49,914 nucleotides of DNA from Acidobacteriota bacterium (GTDB lineage Bacteria > Acidobacteriota > Terriglobia > Terriglobales > SCQP01): positions 1-49,914 of the forward strand of contig JAKASR010000027.1 in the NCBI GenBank assembly GCA_021818955.1, given 5' to 3'. The notes beneath the pieces were generated by a model. It saw only the letters and a program-made list of their open reading frames with translations. It was not told the DNA's origin and ran no database searches. Of the stretch, positions 16,339 to 24,281 are shown in pieces. The position numbers were made by a program, and so were the translations under genes. Positions within the stretch are counted from its first letter, which is position 1; every line of letters starts with the position of its first letter.

Positions 16339-17292
16339 TTAGCGCGCCAGCGAGGCTTCGCGTTCGCGCGCGCCGGCGGGAGTGAGCCAGCCGTGGCGGT
16401 CTTCAGCGTAGCCCTGGACTAACTCGAAAAATCGCCGCTGCAGCGCTTCGGTGACCGGTCCGCGGACGCCCTGGCCGACGGGAATGCGGTCCACGCTGCG
16501 AATCGGGGTAATTTCGACGGCAGTGCCGCTAAAAAACAGCTCGTCGGCGATATATAAGGCTTCGCGCGGCAATTGAGCTTCCTGCACTTCGATTCCCATA
16601 TCGCGGGCGATTTGCATGACCGAGTCACGGGTAATGCCGGGCAGCACGGAACTGCTCAAGGGCGGAGTAACCAGCCGGCCCTGGCGCACGAGAAAAAGGT
16701 TTTCCCCACTGCCTTCGCTGACGTAGCCGCTGGCGTCGAGCGCAATCCCCTCGGCGTAGCCGTTGGTGATGGCCTCCATCTTGATCAACTGCGAGTTCAT
16801 GTAATTGGCCGAAGATTTAGCCATCGCCGGCAGCGTATTGGGGGCGATGCGCGACCAGGACGAGATGCAGACCTCCACTCCCTTTTCCTGGCTTTCCTGG
16901 CCCAGATAGCGGCCCCAATCCCAGGCGGCGATATAGGTTTCGACCGGATTGTCAAAGGGGTTGACTCCCATCGGCCCGAAGCCGCGGATCACAAGGGGAC
17001 GCAGATACCCGGCCGGCATTCCGCTCTCGCGCACCACCGCCAGGCATGCCTGGCAGAGGACATCGAGCGTATGCCCGACCTGCATGCGGTAAATGCGCGC
17101 CGAGTTCAGCAGCCGCTGCATGTGGTCCGGCAGGCGAAACACCGCCGGCCCGCGCGGGGTGGAATAAAAGCGGATGCCTTCGAAGACCCCCGAACCATAA
17201 CTGACCACATGCGCGAGCACGTGAATGCGCGCATCCTGCCAGGGAATGAGTTGGCCGTTATGCCAGATTTTAGCGGCGACGTTGAGGCTCAT
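16339..17292 (-). CDS. ilvE: Branched-chain amino acid aminotransferase
   Basis: This 317-residue fold-type IV PLP enzyme performs the last transamination to leucine, isoleucine and valine. Lys159 in NTLPAMAKSSANY is the Schiff-base lysine, at the same number as in E. coli IlvE. YGSGVFEGIRFY near the N terminus and GSGENLFLV, LPGITRDSV and DELFFSGTAVEITPI in the second half are diagnostic. Length is normal. It appears to be a single-gene unit followed by a double hairpin. Confidence 0.93.
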   Translation of the reverse strand: MSLNVAAKIWHNGQLIPWQDARIHVLAHVVSYGSGVFEGIRFYSTPRGPAVFRLPDHMQRLLNSARIYRMQVGHTLDVLCQACLAVVRESGMPAGYLRPLVIRGFGPMGVNPFDNPVETYIAAWDWGRYLGQESQEKGVEVCISSWSRIAPNTLPAMAKSSANYMNSQLIKMEAITNGYAEGIALDASGYVSEGSGENLFLVRQGRLVTPPLSSSVLPGITRDSVMQIARDMGIEVQEAQLPREALYIADELFFSGTAVEITPIRSVDRIPVGQGVRGPVTEALQRRFFELVQGYAEDRHGWLTPAGAREREASLAR

Positions 17293-17420
17293 GGCGGCGA
17301 TGCTCCATACGAATTTTCATTATAGTCCCGCCCCATAGTCTCGCCCCGGAATGCGGCTGGCATGAACGGGTTGGCAGCCGGGCCTCGGCATCGAGAGAAA
17401 GGTTAGTCGTAATTTGGAAG

Positions 17421-18662
17421 CTATTTGCCGGGAGCCGATGCCGCCCCCCGGCTGAAGCCAGTGGCGCGGCGCGCCACCTTTTGAGCCGGTTTCGCCGCCG
17501 CCGAGATGGGGTACACGAAGCCGCCGAGGAAATATTTACCGGCGGGAGCGGCGCTCATTTCCCGCATGGCGGTTTCCGCCTGGGGATAGCGGTTTTCCGC
17601 GTTCCAGAACATGAAGCCGACGGCATGCAACTGGCGCGCGGCCTCGACCTGGGTGGCGACATAGGCGGAATTGAAATCGCGGGTATGCCAGCCAAACGCC
17701 TGCAGCCAGGGACGGATCACCACGCCGGTATCGGCGGTGATGTCATTGAAGCGGGTTAAGGCGTGGGCGATCAGCAGGTGGGGTTGATCGGCGGGATCCG
17801 CCAGATGATCGAAGTGATGGAAAAAGTGCGAGGGATAAATCATCGGGCAGATCACGTCAGCCTGATAGGACAGCGCCACGATATCCTGTCCGGTCGCCAG
17901 CACATCCACCGGGCGCGCCCAGGCGGTAATCCCGAACACGTCAATGGAAATATGCACTCCCTGGGGATGGAGCTGCAGCCGGGCGCGATGCAGGAAGCCG
18001 CTGATCACGTCGGTGCGTTGCCAGCGGGGATGACGGCGCTGGTAATAAAAGACGCAATTTTTTTGATCGCCGCCCACCGGAAAACGAATGTAATCGAATT
18101 GGATCTCGTCCACGCCGGCCGCCGCCGCTTCCCGGGCCAGGCCAAGCGCATAATTTTGCACGGCCGGCAGCGAAGGATCGAGCCAGGCCGGTTTGCCCTT
18201 CCGCAGCCAGACGCCGCCGCCGCGTTTTTGCACCGCTAATTCGGGATGATGTTCGGCCAGTTGCTGATCTTTAAAGGTCGCAATGCGGGCAATGACATAC
18301 AAGCCGTGAGTGTGCAACCAAGCTACCCATTCCGGCAAATTTTTGATCGGCGTGTACGCATTCGGATGCGCCAGTGCCAATTTGGAATTGAAAGAGACAT
18401 CGCCATCCCAGTCCTTGATATCGAACACCACGGCATTGCCGCCCAACCGGCGCCAGTGTTCAACCAGCCTTCGACCCTTGATACTCCCGGCAGATGAGCC
18501 GGTTAAATAAAGCGCGCGGATTTCCACTCCGGCCGGCACAGTTACCCGTGAGGTTATGGGGAAGGCCGCTGCCGGCGCAGTGGCGAACAATGGCCATAAA
18601 ACTGCAGCGCAGATTATGGTAGCGATGCGAGGAAGGCGGCTGAAAAGATGTTGGCGAACCAT
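17421..18662 (-). CDS. Exported putative glycoside hydrolase (DUF4015-type TIM barrel)
   Basis: This 413-residue protein has a signal peptide (about residues 1-33) followed by a TIM-barrel domain of the putative-glycosidase family formerly called DUF4015. Supporting segments are EIRALYLTGSSAG, NAVVFDIKDWDGDV, YVIARIATFKD, AGVDEIQFDYIRFP and VICPMIYPSHFF. The acidic residues of DIKD, DEIQFDY and a later NAENRY are candidate catalytic positions. The substrate is unknown for this family. A Lys/Arg-rich tail follows at the C terminus. It sits alone between ilvE and a divergent unit. Confidence 0.75.
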   Translation of the reverse strand: MVRQHLFSRLPRIATIICAAVLWPLFATAPAAAFPITSRVTVPAGVEIRALYLTGSSAGSIKGRRLVEHWRRLGGNAVVFDIKDWDGDVSFNSKLALAHPNAYTPIKNLPEWVAWLHTHGLYVIARIATFKDQQLAEHHPELAVQKRGGGVWLRKGKPAWLDPSLPAVQNYALGLAREAAAAGVDEIQFDYIRFPVGGDQKNCVFYYQRRHPRWQRTDVISGFLHRARLQLHPQGVHISIDVFGITAWARPVDVLATGQDIVALSYQADVICPMIYPSHFFHHFDHLADPADQPHLLIAHALTRFNDITADTGVVIRPWLQAFGWHTRDFNSAYVATQVEAARQLHAVGFMFWNAENRYPQAETAMREMSAAPAGKYFLGGFVYPISAAAKPAQKVARRATGFSRGAASAPGK

Positions 18663-18930
18663 TGGACCTCTGCCGGCAGCGGGACACGAGACCGTACCCG
18701 GGCTTCGATTTTTCTGATTGAGGGCGCGGGGTTTTACCCACGCAAAGCTTCTACAACTCTGGATGCTAGCATGACCGGCATCGCATGTGACCTGGCTTCG
18801 ACGGCCGCATCCAAGTAATTATCGAGGTCGCATGCTTTGCAATCAGCATCCACCACAGATGATTCAGCATCCATCAGTAGTGGTGGTCAAAAGGGCCACT
18901 TAATTCCAAAACAGGATGGAAGGGGCTGCC

Positions 18931-19374
18931 ATGGCGTTCATTCGAAAAAAAGGAAAATCTTTTTATCTGGTGCACAATGTGCGTGAAAACGGGCGGGTGC
19001 GGCAGGTGCATCTGGCGTGTTTGGGCAACCGTCCACGGGTGAATCCGGAAATGATCGAGCAGGTGCAGCGCGAGCATCCGGAACTGCAGATTGACTGGGA
19101 GGCGGTACGCACGCGGGCCTCGGAAAGTTTTGCTCCGCCCTTTCACGACCAGGAGGGGCTGGAGGATTTGCTGCACGAAATTCGCAGTTTGACGCAAGAT
19201 TTGCGCGAACTGCATATCGAGCAATTGCGGCTACGATTTCCGGAACAGAGCCAGGAACTGGTCCGCGAATTGCATGCCTTACAGCAAGCGGCGGGTGTGG
19301 TACTGGAAAGCGGGGCCAACTCGCCGCCGGCCAGCGTGAGCTCGCCGCCGGAGGCGGAACGCGCGGCCAGCTAG
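18931..19374 (+). CDS. Hypothetical coiled-coil protein with transposase-like N terminus
   Basis: This 147-residue soluble protein starts with a basic beta-rich segment (AFIRKKGKSFYLVHNVREN, then RVRQVHLACLG) that resembles the first 35 residues of some IS1634-type transposases. No catalytic DDE domain follows. Residues 65-125 are predicted to be a coiled coil rich in Leu, Glu and Gln, and the tail is Ser/Pro/Ala-rich. ATG 18931 is chosen because AAGGGG lies 6 nt upstream; ATG 18916 is only 2 nt from its nearest AGGA. The AAA+ gene follows 70 nt later, so the two may be cotranscribed. Function unknown. The upstream 268-nt gap holds a CCACCAC/GTGGTGG inverted repeat around 18,850-18,890. Confidence 0.65.
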   Translation: MAFIRKKGKSFYLVHNVRENGRVRQVHLACLGNRPRVNPEMIEQVQREHPELQIDWEAVRTRASESFAPPFHDQEGLEDLLHEIRSLTQDLRELHIEQLRLRFPEQSQELVRELHALQQAAGVVLESGANSPPASVSSPPEAERAAS

Positions 19375-19444
19375 CGCCAGATCGGGCCAAAAGCCATTGG
19401 GGGTTTCGGCGTCTAACGAAGCAAAGACAATACGAGGTCCGCTC

Positions 19445-20605
19445 ATGCGTAGTACAGCCACCGCCAAAGTCACTCTCGACCCCACGCGAAGGGGCGAGGA
19501 AATCAGCCGCTTCGAGGAGAACTTGCACCGTAAAATTGTCGGCCAGCCGGCCGCGGTGGAAGCCATCGTCGAGCTTTATCAGACTTTTCTCGCTGGACTT
19601 CATCCCCCCGGCCGCCCCATCGCCAATCTGTTGTTTCTCGGCCCCACCGGCTCGGGGAAAACCCGGGTGGTGGAAGCCATGGCGGAATCGTTGTTTGGCG
19701 ACATTCGCGCGTTGATCAAAATCGATTGCGGCGAATTTCAACATAGCCATGAGATCGCCAAGCTCATCGGCTCGCCGCCAGGTTATCTTGGCCATCGTGA
19801 GACTCACCCGGTGCTCACCCAGGAGGCTTTGAACCAATGGCACACCGACCGGCTGCACCTGTCGCTGCTGCTGTTTGACGAAATCGAAAAAGCCTCCGAC
19901 GCGCTCTGGCAGTTGCTGCTCGGCATTCTGGATAAGGCCACGTTGACCTTAGGCGACAACCGCCGCGTGGATTTTTCGCAAACCATCATCTTCATGACCT
20001 CCAACCTGGGCTCGGCCGAGATGAACGGCTTAATGCAGGGCGGCATCGGATTTTCCTCCGCCACGCCGGCGCTGGGCGTCCTGCTCGACGCCAAGCTCGA
20101 CCGCGTGGCGGTGGAATCGGCGCGCCGCAAATTCTCGCCGGAGTTCATGAACCGCATCGACCGCAGCGTCGTCTTTCGCTCGCTCCGTCCCGGCGATCTG
20201 GAATCGATACTGGATATCGAGCTCAATCAGGTGCAACAGCGCATTCTGGCCGCGGCCGGCGCCTCCCCCTTCCTGTTCAGTTGCTCGCCCGGCGCCCGGT
20301 CGCGCGTGCTGGAAGAAGGCTATGACCCCAAATATGGCGCGCGCCACCTCAAGCGCGCCATCGAACGCAATATCGTGCTGCCGCTGGCCAAACTCATGGC
20401 CACCGGGCAAGTGCGCTTAGGCGATCTGGTCCGGATTGACGCCGACCCCGACACCGGCCAAATGTCGTTCATTCGCGAAGCCGAAGGCTTGCTCATCCCG
20501 ATGAGCCACGAACCCAGCCCGGAAATGCTGCCGCCGCATCCCAACCGCGCTCAACGCGCCCCGGGACGCCGGCTGGAGTTTCCCTTCGCGATCGAATCGA
20601 AGTGA
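19445..20605 (+). CDS. Single-module AAA+ ATPase of the Clp/HSP100 D2 type
   Basis: This 386-residue protein has one AAA+ module plus the C-terminal D2-small domain of Clp ATPases. The Walker A is GPTGSGKT (66-73), the Walker B is LLLFDEIEKA, sensor 1 is in MTSNLG, the arginine finger region is FMNRID, and the small domain has GYDPKYGARHLKRAIERNI. ClpA/B/C proteins carry an N domain and a D1 module as well; these are absent. It also lacks the ClpX zinc domain. Such proteins should unfold or remodel partners, but I see no peptidase gene nearby. ATG 19445 has GAGG 8 nt upstream; an in-frame TTG at 19397 is less likely. Confidence 0.82.
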   Translation: MRSTATAKVTLDPTRRGEEISRFEENLHRKIVGQPAAVEAIVELYQTFLAGLHPPGRPIANLLFLGPTGSGKTRVVEAMAESLFGDIRALIKIDCGEFQHSHEIAKLIGSPPGYLGHRETHPVLTQEALNQWHTDRLHLSLLLFDEIEKASDALWQLLLGILDKATLTLGDNRRVDFSQTIIFMTSNLGSAEMNGLMQGGIGFSSATPALGVLLDAKLDRVAVESARRKFSPEFMNRIDRSVVFRSLRPGDLESILDIELNQVQQRILAAAGASPFLFSCSPGARSRVLEEGYDPKYGARHLKRAIERNIVLPLAKLMATGQVRLGDLVRIDADPDTGQMSFIREAEGLLIPMSHEPSPEMLPPHPNRAQRAPGRRLEFPFAIESK

Positions 20606-20616
20606 GCCAGCGCACG

Positions 20617-20638
20617 GAGACCGGCGCCCGCCGGTCTC
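20617..20638. terminator. Hairpin between convergent genes
   Basis: The perfect 9-bp stem GAGACCGGC / GCCGGTCTC with a GCCC loop stands 12 nt after the AAA+ gene stop and about 60 nt from the end of the convergent NRAMP gene. It is a likely shared 3' end signal although the T-run is weak. Confidence 0.55.
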
Positions 20639-20701
20639 TGTTGCCACGCGGGCGCACGGCCTTGAATCGCCGCTCCTATACCGCCATGATCGCCCCGGAG
20701 C

Positions 20702-21952
20702 TTAGCCCGCATTCACCATAATGGCGGCGGCTACGGCTCCGCTCAGCGCCACCGCCGTCCACAGCCAAAAGCGTTGCGAGCGGCTGAGGCGCACGCGGCG
20801 GTCTCCGCGCCGGCGCTCGAGAAACAGCATCAACCCCAGCAGCACCGGCGCGAGCAAGCCCCAAAAGATCTGCGACCATACCGTGAGGGTAATGGTATTC
20901 AAAGGCAGGTAAGCGCAAATTCCAGTAAGCAGCAGGATGCCGGAAAGCGTGGTGTAAAACTTGCCCGCCTGCCAGGGGCGATGTTCCAGCCCTTTACGCC
21001 AGGCAAAAGTTTCAGCGGCGACGTAGCTGGAGGTGGCCGCCAGCACCGGCACGGCAATCAATCCCGCGCCGACGATGCCGATGGCAAACAGCAGATAGGC
21101 CGCGCCGCCGGCGACCGGGCGGAGTAATTCCGCCGCCTGCCGCACGGTTTCGAATTCCGCGCCATGCGAATAAAGCCCCAGCGCGCCGGCCAGGACGATA
21201 AAACCGCCCACCACGTTGGAAGCCACCATGCCGGTGGAGATATCCGCAACCGTATACGCCCGCAGCCGCACGTCGGCGTAAGCTTCGGTTTCCGCGCTGG
21301 CCTGCCAATAAAACATATAAGGTGAAAACCGGCTGCCCAGCAGCGCCGCGGCGGTGGTCAGGGAAACCGTCCAGCCCGCCTTGCGCAGGCTCCAAACCGG
21401 CCAAAACAGTCCTTTCAGAATGTCCAGCAGGTGCGGGTGCAGCAGCAGCGCCGCGGGAATATAGGACAGCAGCGTTAAATTCAGGATCGCCAGCAGGCTC
21501 ATGAGCCGGCGGAAATTGTGAAACACCAGCAGGTGCCAGCAGAGAAAGATGATGAGCGCAGGAAAATAATATTGCGCCAGCCCGGTAACCAGCGATAGCG
21601 CCTGGCTAAGGATGCGGGTATCGGCGACCAAGGCGGCCAGATTGCCGGCGAGAAAGGCGAGGCTGAGCATAGCGCTCGTCCAAAGGCCAAAGCGGGCGCG
21701 GATGAGCGCGGCCAGCCCATGCCCGGTTTCCGCGCCCAGGATGCCGCAGATCGATTGCACCGCGACCAGCATGGGAGTAGTAAGCAGCAGGATCCATAAC
21801 TGGCCCACGCCCACGCGCGAACCCACCCAGGCGAAAGTGGCGATGCCGGCGGGATCGTTATCGGCGCCGCCGGCGATCAACCCCGGCGTGCGCAATCGCG
21901 CCGCAAAGGTCCGATGAGTCTGGGCCGGCAACGCCTTGGACGGGCTATTCAT
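20702..21952 (-). CDS. NRAMP-family transporter with altered metal-binding motifs
   Basis: This 416-residue integral membrane protein has about 11 hydrophobic segments and an NRAMP-type N terminus (GLIAGGADNDPAGIATF). NRAMP proteins bring Mn2+, Fe2+ or related ions into the cell with protons. The usual DPGN of helix 1 reads DPAG here (residues 33-36), and the helix-6 MPHN motif appears to be SPYM (210-213). This removes the Asn and Met ligands that give transition-metal preference. The ion is therefore uncertain; magnesium or another hard ion is possible, as in NRAMP-related Mg transporters. It overlaps the upstream small membrane protein gene by 4 nt. Confidence 0.8.
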   Translation of the reverse strand: MNSPSKALPAQTHRTFAARLRTPGLIAGGADNDPAGIATFAWVGSRVGVGQLWILLLTTPMLVAVQSICGILGAETGHGLAALIRARFGLWTSAMLSLAFLAGNLAALVADTRILSQALSLVTGLAQYYFPALIIFLCWHLLVFHNFRRLMSLLAILNLTLLSYIPAALLLHPHLLDILKGLFWPVWSLRKAGWTVSLTTAAALLGSRFSPYMFYWQASAETEAYADVRLRAYTVADISTGMVASNVVGGFIVLAGALGLYSHGAEFETVRQAAELLRPVAGGAAYLLFAIGIVGAGLIAVPVLAATSSYVAAETFAWRKGLEHRPWQAGKFYTTLSGILLLTGICAYLPLNTITLTVWSQIFWGLLAPVLLGLMLFLERRRGDRRVRLSRSQRFWLWTAVALSGAVAAAIMVNAG

Positions 21953-22314
21953 GGTCTGCGCGGAGGCGCGGCGGGAGGCAAGCTGCGAATCAGATTGTCT
22001 TCAAAGCGAAGCCGGTGCGGGCGGTAATAGGTCAGGTATAAAAACAGCGCCAGCGATCCCAGCAGGAAGGCGCAACCGAGAACAAACAGCGCCAGGCGCG
22101 CGCGTGGAGTCAATAACCACGCCAGCACCGGGCGCATCGCCGAGGCGCCCAGCAATGACATCAGGATGGCCGCCAGGCCCAGCGCCGCAACCAGGTAGGC
22201 GGGATTACGCGACCGCCGACCCTTAATGTAATGCATGGAAAATTCGTAAATTGAGCCCGCTAATACCGCCAGCGCCACCAACGCCGCCGCCAGTTGCTGC
22301 ACTACAGGCTCCAT
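21949..22314 (-). CDS. Small three-helix membrane protein, function unknown
   Basis: This 121-residue protein has three predicted membrane helices (about 6-27, 38-60 and 72-94) and a basic, proline-rich cytoplasmic tail. Its stop codon overlaps the NRAMP start by 4 nt, so the two form a translationally coupled pair. I recognise no family. The linkage suggests an accessory role in the transporter's function or stability, which is inference only. Confidence 0.65.
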   Translation of the reverse strand: MEPVVQQLAAALVALAVLAGSIYEFSMHYIKGRRSRNPAYLVAALGLAAILMSLLGASAMRPVLAWLLTPRARLALFVLGCAFLLGSLALFLYLTYYRPHRLRFEDNLIRSLPPAAPPRRP

Positions 22315-22349
22315 GCTATTCCCTGAACCATCCTGAACTGCTGTCAGAT

Positions 22350-22372
22350 GCCGCCCGGCAGCACCGGGCGGC
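22350..22372. other. Perfect 9-bp hairpin in a divergent intergenic region
   Basis: GCCGCCCGG / CCGGGCGGC with a 5-nt loop. A second hairpin, GGGGC-TGCG-GCCCC, lies at 22434-22447. Both are between the divergent small membrane protein gene and the dGTPase-like gene. They could be operators or 5'-leader structures. Confidence 0.4.
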
Positions 22373-22523
22373 TTGGCTGGTTTCCATGCGGAGTGCGCTT
22401 ATCCAGGCACCTTTTTTATTTCAACGTCACTGAGGGGCTGCGGCCCCGTATTTCGCTGGCGTTCCAGGATGTATTGCAGCCGCGATCCGGGCTTGTTTTT
22501 TCTTGCTTCCAGGAGCAGCGAGC

Positions 22524-22529
22524 TATAAT
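22524..22529 (+). promoter_or_regulatory. -10 box giving a probably leaderless dgt-like mRNA
   Basis: A perfect TATAAT ends 6 nt before the ATG at 22536, so transcription would start at or within a base of the start codon. TTGCTT at 22503-22508 is a weak -35 with a short 15-bp spacer. No Shine-Dalgarno lies at a usable distance from the ATG. Confidence 0.5.
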
Positions 22530-22535
22530 CGGCGC

Positions 22536-23651
22536 ATGTTGGGCGCATGCGCTTTTCGCGAAGAGGAATCGCGCGGCCGCCGTTATCCCGAACCGCGGCA
22601 CCCCTATCGCGGCGAATTCCAGCGCGACCGCGACCGCGTTATCCACGCCCGGGCGTTCCGCCGCCTGGAAAACAAAACCCAGGTCTTCACCCGCCGCGCT
22701 TCCGACCACTTCCGCACGCGCCTGACCCATACCCTGGAAGTTGCGCAGATATCGCGCACGGTCGCGCGCGCGCTGCAGCTCAACCAGGATCTGGTGGAAA
22801 CGCTGGCGCTGGCGCACGACATTGGCCACCCTCCCTTCGGCCATTCCGGCGAGCAGGCGCTCGATCGCGTCCTGCGCGAGTTTGGCGAGCATTTTGAACA
22901 CAATCTGCATGCGCTGCGCATCGTGGAGGAATTCGAGCAGCGTTATGCCGCTTTTCCCGGGCTCAATTTGACCTTCGAAGTTCGCGAAGGCCTGATCAAG
23001 CATTCGCGCGACTATGAAGCCGCGCGCTATCCGCAACTCGGCGAATATCTGCTGGACCGCCGCCCGCCGCTGGAAGCGCAACTGCTCGACCTGACCGATG
23101 AGATCAGCTACGACTGCGCCGACCTCGACGACGGACTGGAGGCACGGCTGCTGGATCGGGAACAGTTGCGCGCGGAATTGCCGCGCATGCACGATTGGAT
23201 GAACGAGATGGAACGCGCCTATCCGCGGGCAGCCGCCAAGCTGCAACTGAATGAAGCCTTGAAACGCCTGCTGGATTTTTTCGTTACCGATCTGATTGAC
23301 TCCACCGCGGCCCGGGTGGAGGCGGCCGGCTGCCACAGCGTGGAACAGATCCGCGCGCATCCCCTGCGGCTGGCGGCATTTTCGCCCGCAGCCGAATCGT
23401 TGCGCAAGCAACTCAAGCGATTCCTGACGCAGCGGCTATACGAGCATCCCGATGTCAAAGGCGAAAAGCAACGGGCGGAAGAAATCGTCGAGCAGACCTT
23501 TCGCCGCTTGCTCGAAGCGCCCGAGCGGCTACCCCGGCATTATCACCAACAGGCCGAATCGCAGCCGCTGTTTCGCATTGTCTGCGATTATCTGGCGGGC
23601 ATGACCGATGGCTATATCAGCCGCCTGCACCGGGAATTCAGTCAAGCCTAG
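22536..23651 (+). CDS. dGTPase-like HD-domain deoxynucleotide triphosphohydrolase
   Basis: This 371-residue HD-superfamily enzyme should convert dGTP or other dNTPs to the nucleoside and triphosphate. Metal ligands are visible: His65 in TRLTHTLEVAQ, His94-Asp95 in LALAHDIGHPPFGHSGE, and a later Asp in DEISYDCADLDDG. The N-terminal FRRLENKTQVF and DHFRTR segments are typical of the dGTPase-like branch. ATG 22536 is preferred over TTG 22503 because the latter would lie inside the promoter. It is the first gene of a plus-strand run. Confidence 0.88.
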   Translation: MLGACAFREEESRGRRYPEPRHPYRGEFQRDRDRVIHARAFRRLENKTQVFTRRASDHFRTRLTHTLEVAQISRTVARALQLNQDLVETLALAHDIGHPPFGHSGEQALDRVLREFGEHFEHNLHALRIVEEFEQRYAAFPGLNLTFEVREGLIKHSRDYEAARYPQLGEYLLDRRPPLEAQLLDLTDEISYDCADLDDGLEARLLDREQLRAELPRMHDWMNEMERAYPRAAAKLQLNEALKRLLDFFVTDLIDSTAARVEAAGCHSVEQIRAHPLRLAAFSPAAESLRKQLKRFLTQRLYEHPDVKGEKQRAEEIVEQTFRRLLEAPERLPRHYHQQAESQPLFRIVCDYLAGMTDGYISRLHREFSQA

Positions 23652-23691
23652 GGCCATGGCTCCATCGCCTCCGCCCGCATGGCGGCGCGAG

Positions 23692-23719
23692 GCGGCGCGG
23701 CCGCTTTTACTTTTAGGTC
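23692..23719 (+). repeat. Dispersed repeat copy E: head fragment acting as terminator
   Basis: The sequence GCGGC-GCG-GCCGC followed by TTTTACTTTTAGG matches the first 25-28 bp of the long repeat copies at 26.8, 29.2 and 37.2 kb. The hairpin plus TTTT lies about 45 nt after the dGTPase-like stop and looks like an intrinsic terminator. The rest of the repeat is missing here. A TATACT box (23723-23728) follows and may serve the next gene. Confidence 0.55.
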
Positions 23720-23748
23720 ATTTATACTGGAACTTAGGGTTTTCGCAC

Positions 23749-24267
23749 ATGGATACGCAAGAAGAAATATCGCTGAAGGTTACCGACCGCCGGCATTTCA
23801 CCGCCGAAGGCGAGCGCCGCGCCGATGTCCCCGAGCCGGCGCCCGGCGGCGAGACGGCCGGCAAAGCAGGGGATATTCCCGCGGCCGCGGCCAATTCCGC
23901 CACTCCGATTATTGGCGGCGCCGCAGAGACCGGCGCGGCGGCGCCGCCGCCGTCCGCGACAGCCCCGCCGCAACCCGATGCCGCCTTCCTGGAACTGCTG
24001 GATAGTCTTTACGCCACCACCATGTTGCAGATGGGCGCTCCGGCTCAGCCCGGCGCGCCCGCCGGCACGCCCGACCTGATCAGCGCCCGGCAGACGATCG
24101 ATTGGATCGCGGCGCTGGAAATGAAGACGCGCGGCAACCTGGCCTTACAGGAAAAAGAATTTTTCGAAAGCGTGCTCTATAACCTGCGCCTGACCTACGT
24201 CGAGCTGACGCGCAAACTATCCGGCCAGGCGCCGCCGCGGGCCAACGCCGGCAAAAGCCGCAAATAG
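23749..24267 (+). CDS. DUF1844 domain-containing protein
   Basis: This 172-residue cytoplasmic protein has an N-terminal VTDRRHFTAEGERR segment, an Ala/Pro/Gly-rich linker (about 25-80), and a C-terminal DUF1844 helical domain (about 80-160) with FLELLDSLYATTMLQMG and ARQTIDWIAALEMKTRGNL. Function of the family is unknown, but it is widespread in Acidobacteriota and Deltaproteobacteria. ATG 23749 gives the family N terminus; the in-frame extension to 23608 would read through the repeat fragment. The next gene starts 14 nt later. Confidence 0.8.
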   Translation: MDTQEEISLKVTDRRHFTAEGERRADVPEPAPGGETAGKAGDIPAAAANSATPIIGGAAETGAAAPPPSATAPPQPDAAFLELLDSLYATTMLQMGAPAQPGAPAGTPDLISARQTIDWIAALEMKTRGNLALQEKEFFESVLYNLRLTYVELTRKLSGQAPPRANAGKSRK

Positions 24268-24281
24268 CGCCGGCGGCCACC

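Noticed and set aside
16156-16422. 88-codon plus-strand frame after the TATAAT box
   Set aside because: It crosses two perfect hairpins and runs antisense into ilvE; no Shine-Dalgarno and no protein-like pattern.
18860-18930. Insertion-sequence end suggested by an inverted repeat and the transposase-like start of the next protein
   Set aside because: No matching repeat on the other side, no target duplication and no catalytic transposase domain.
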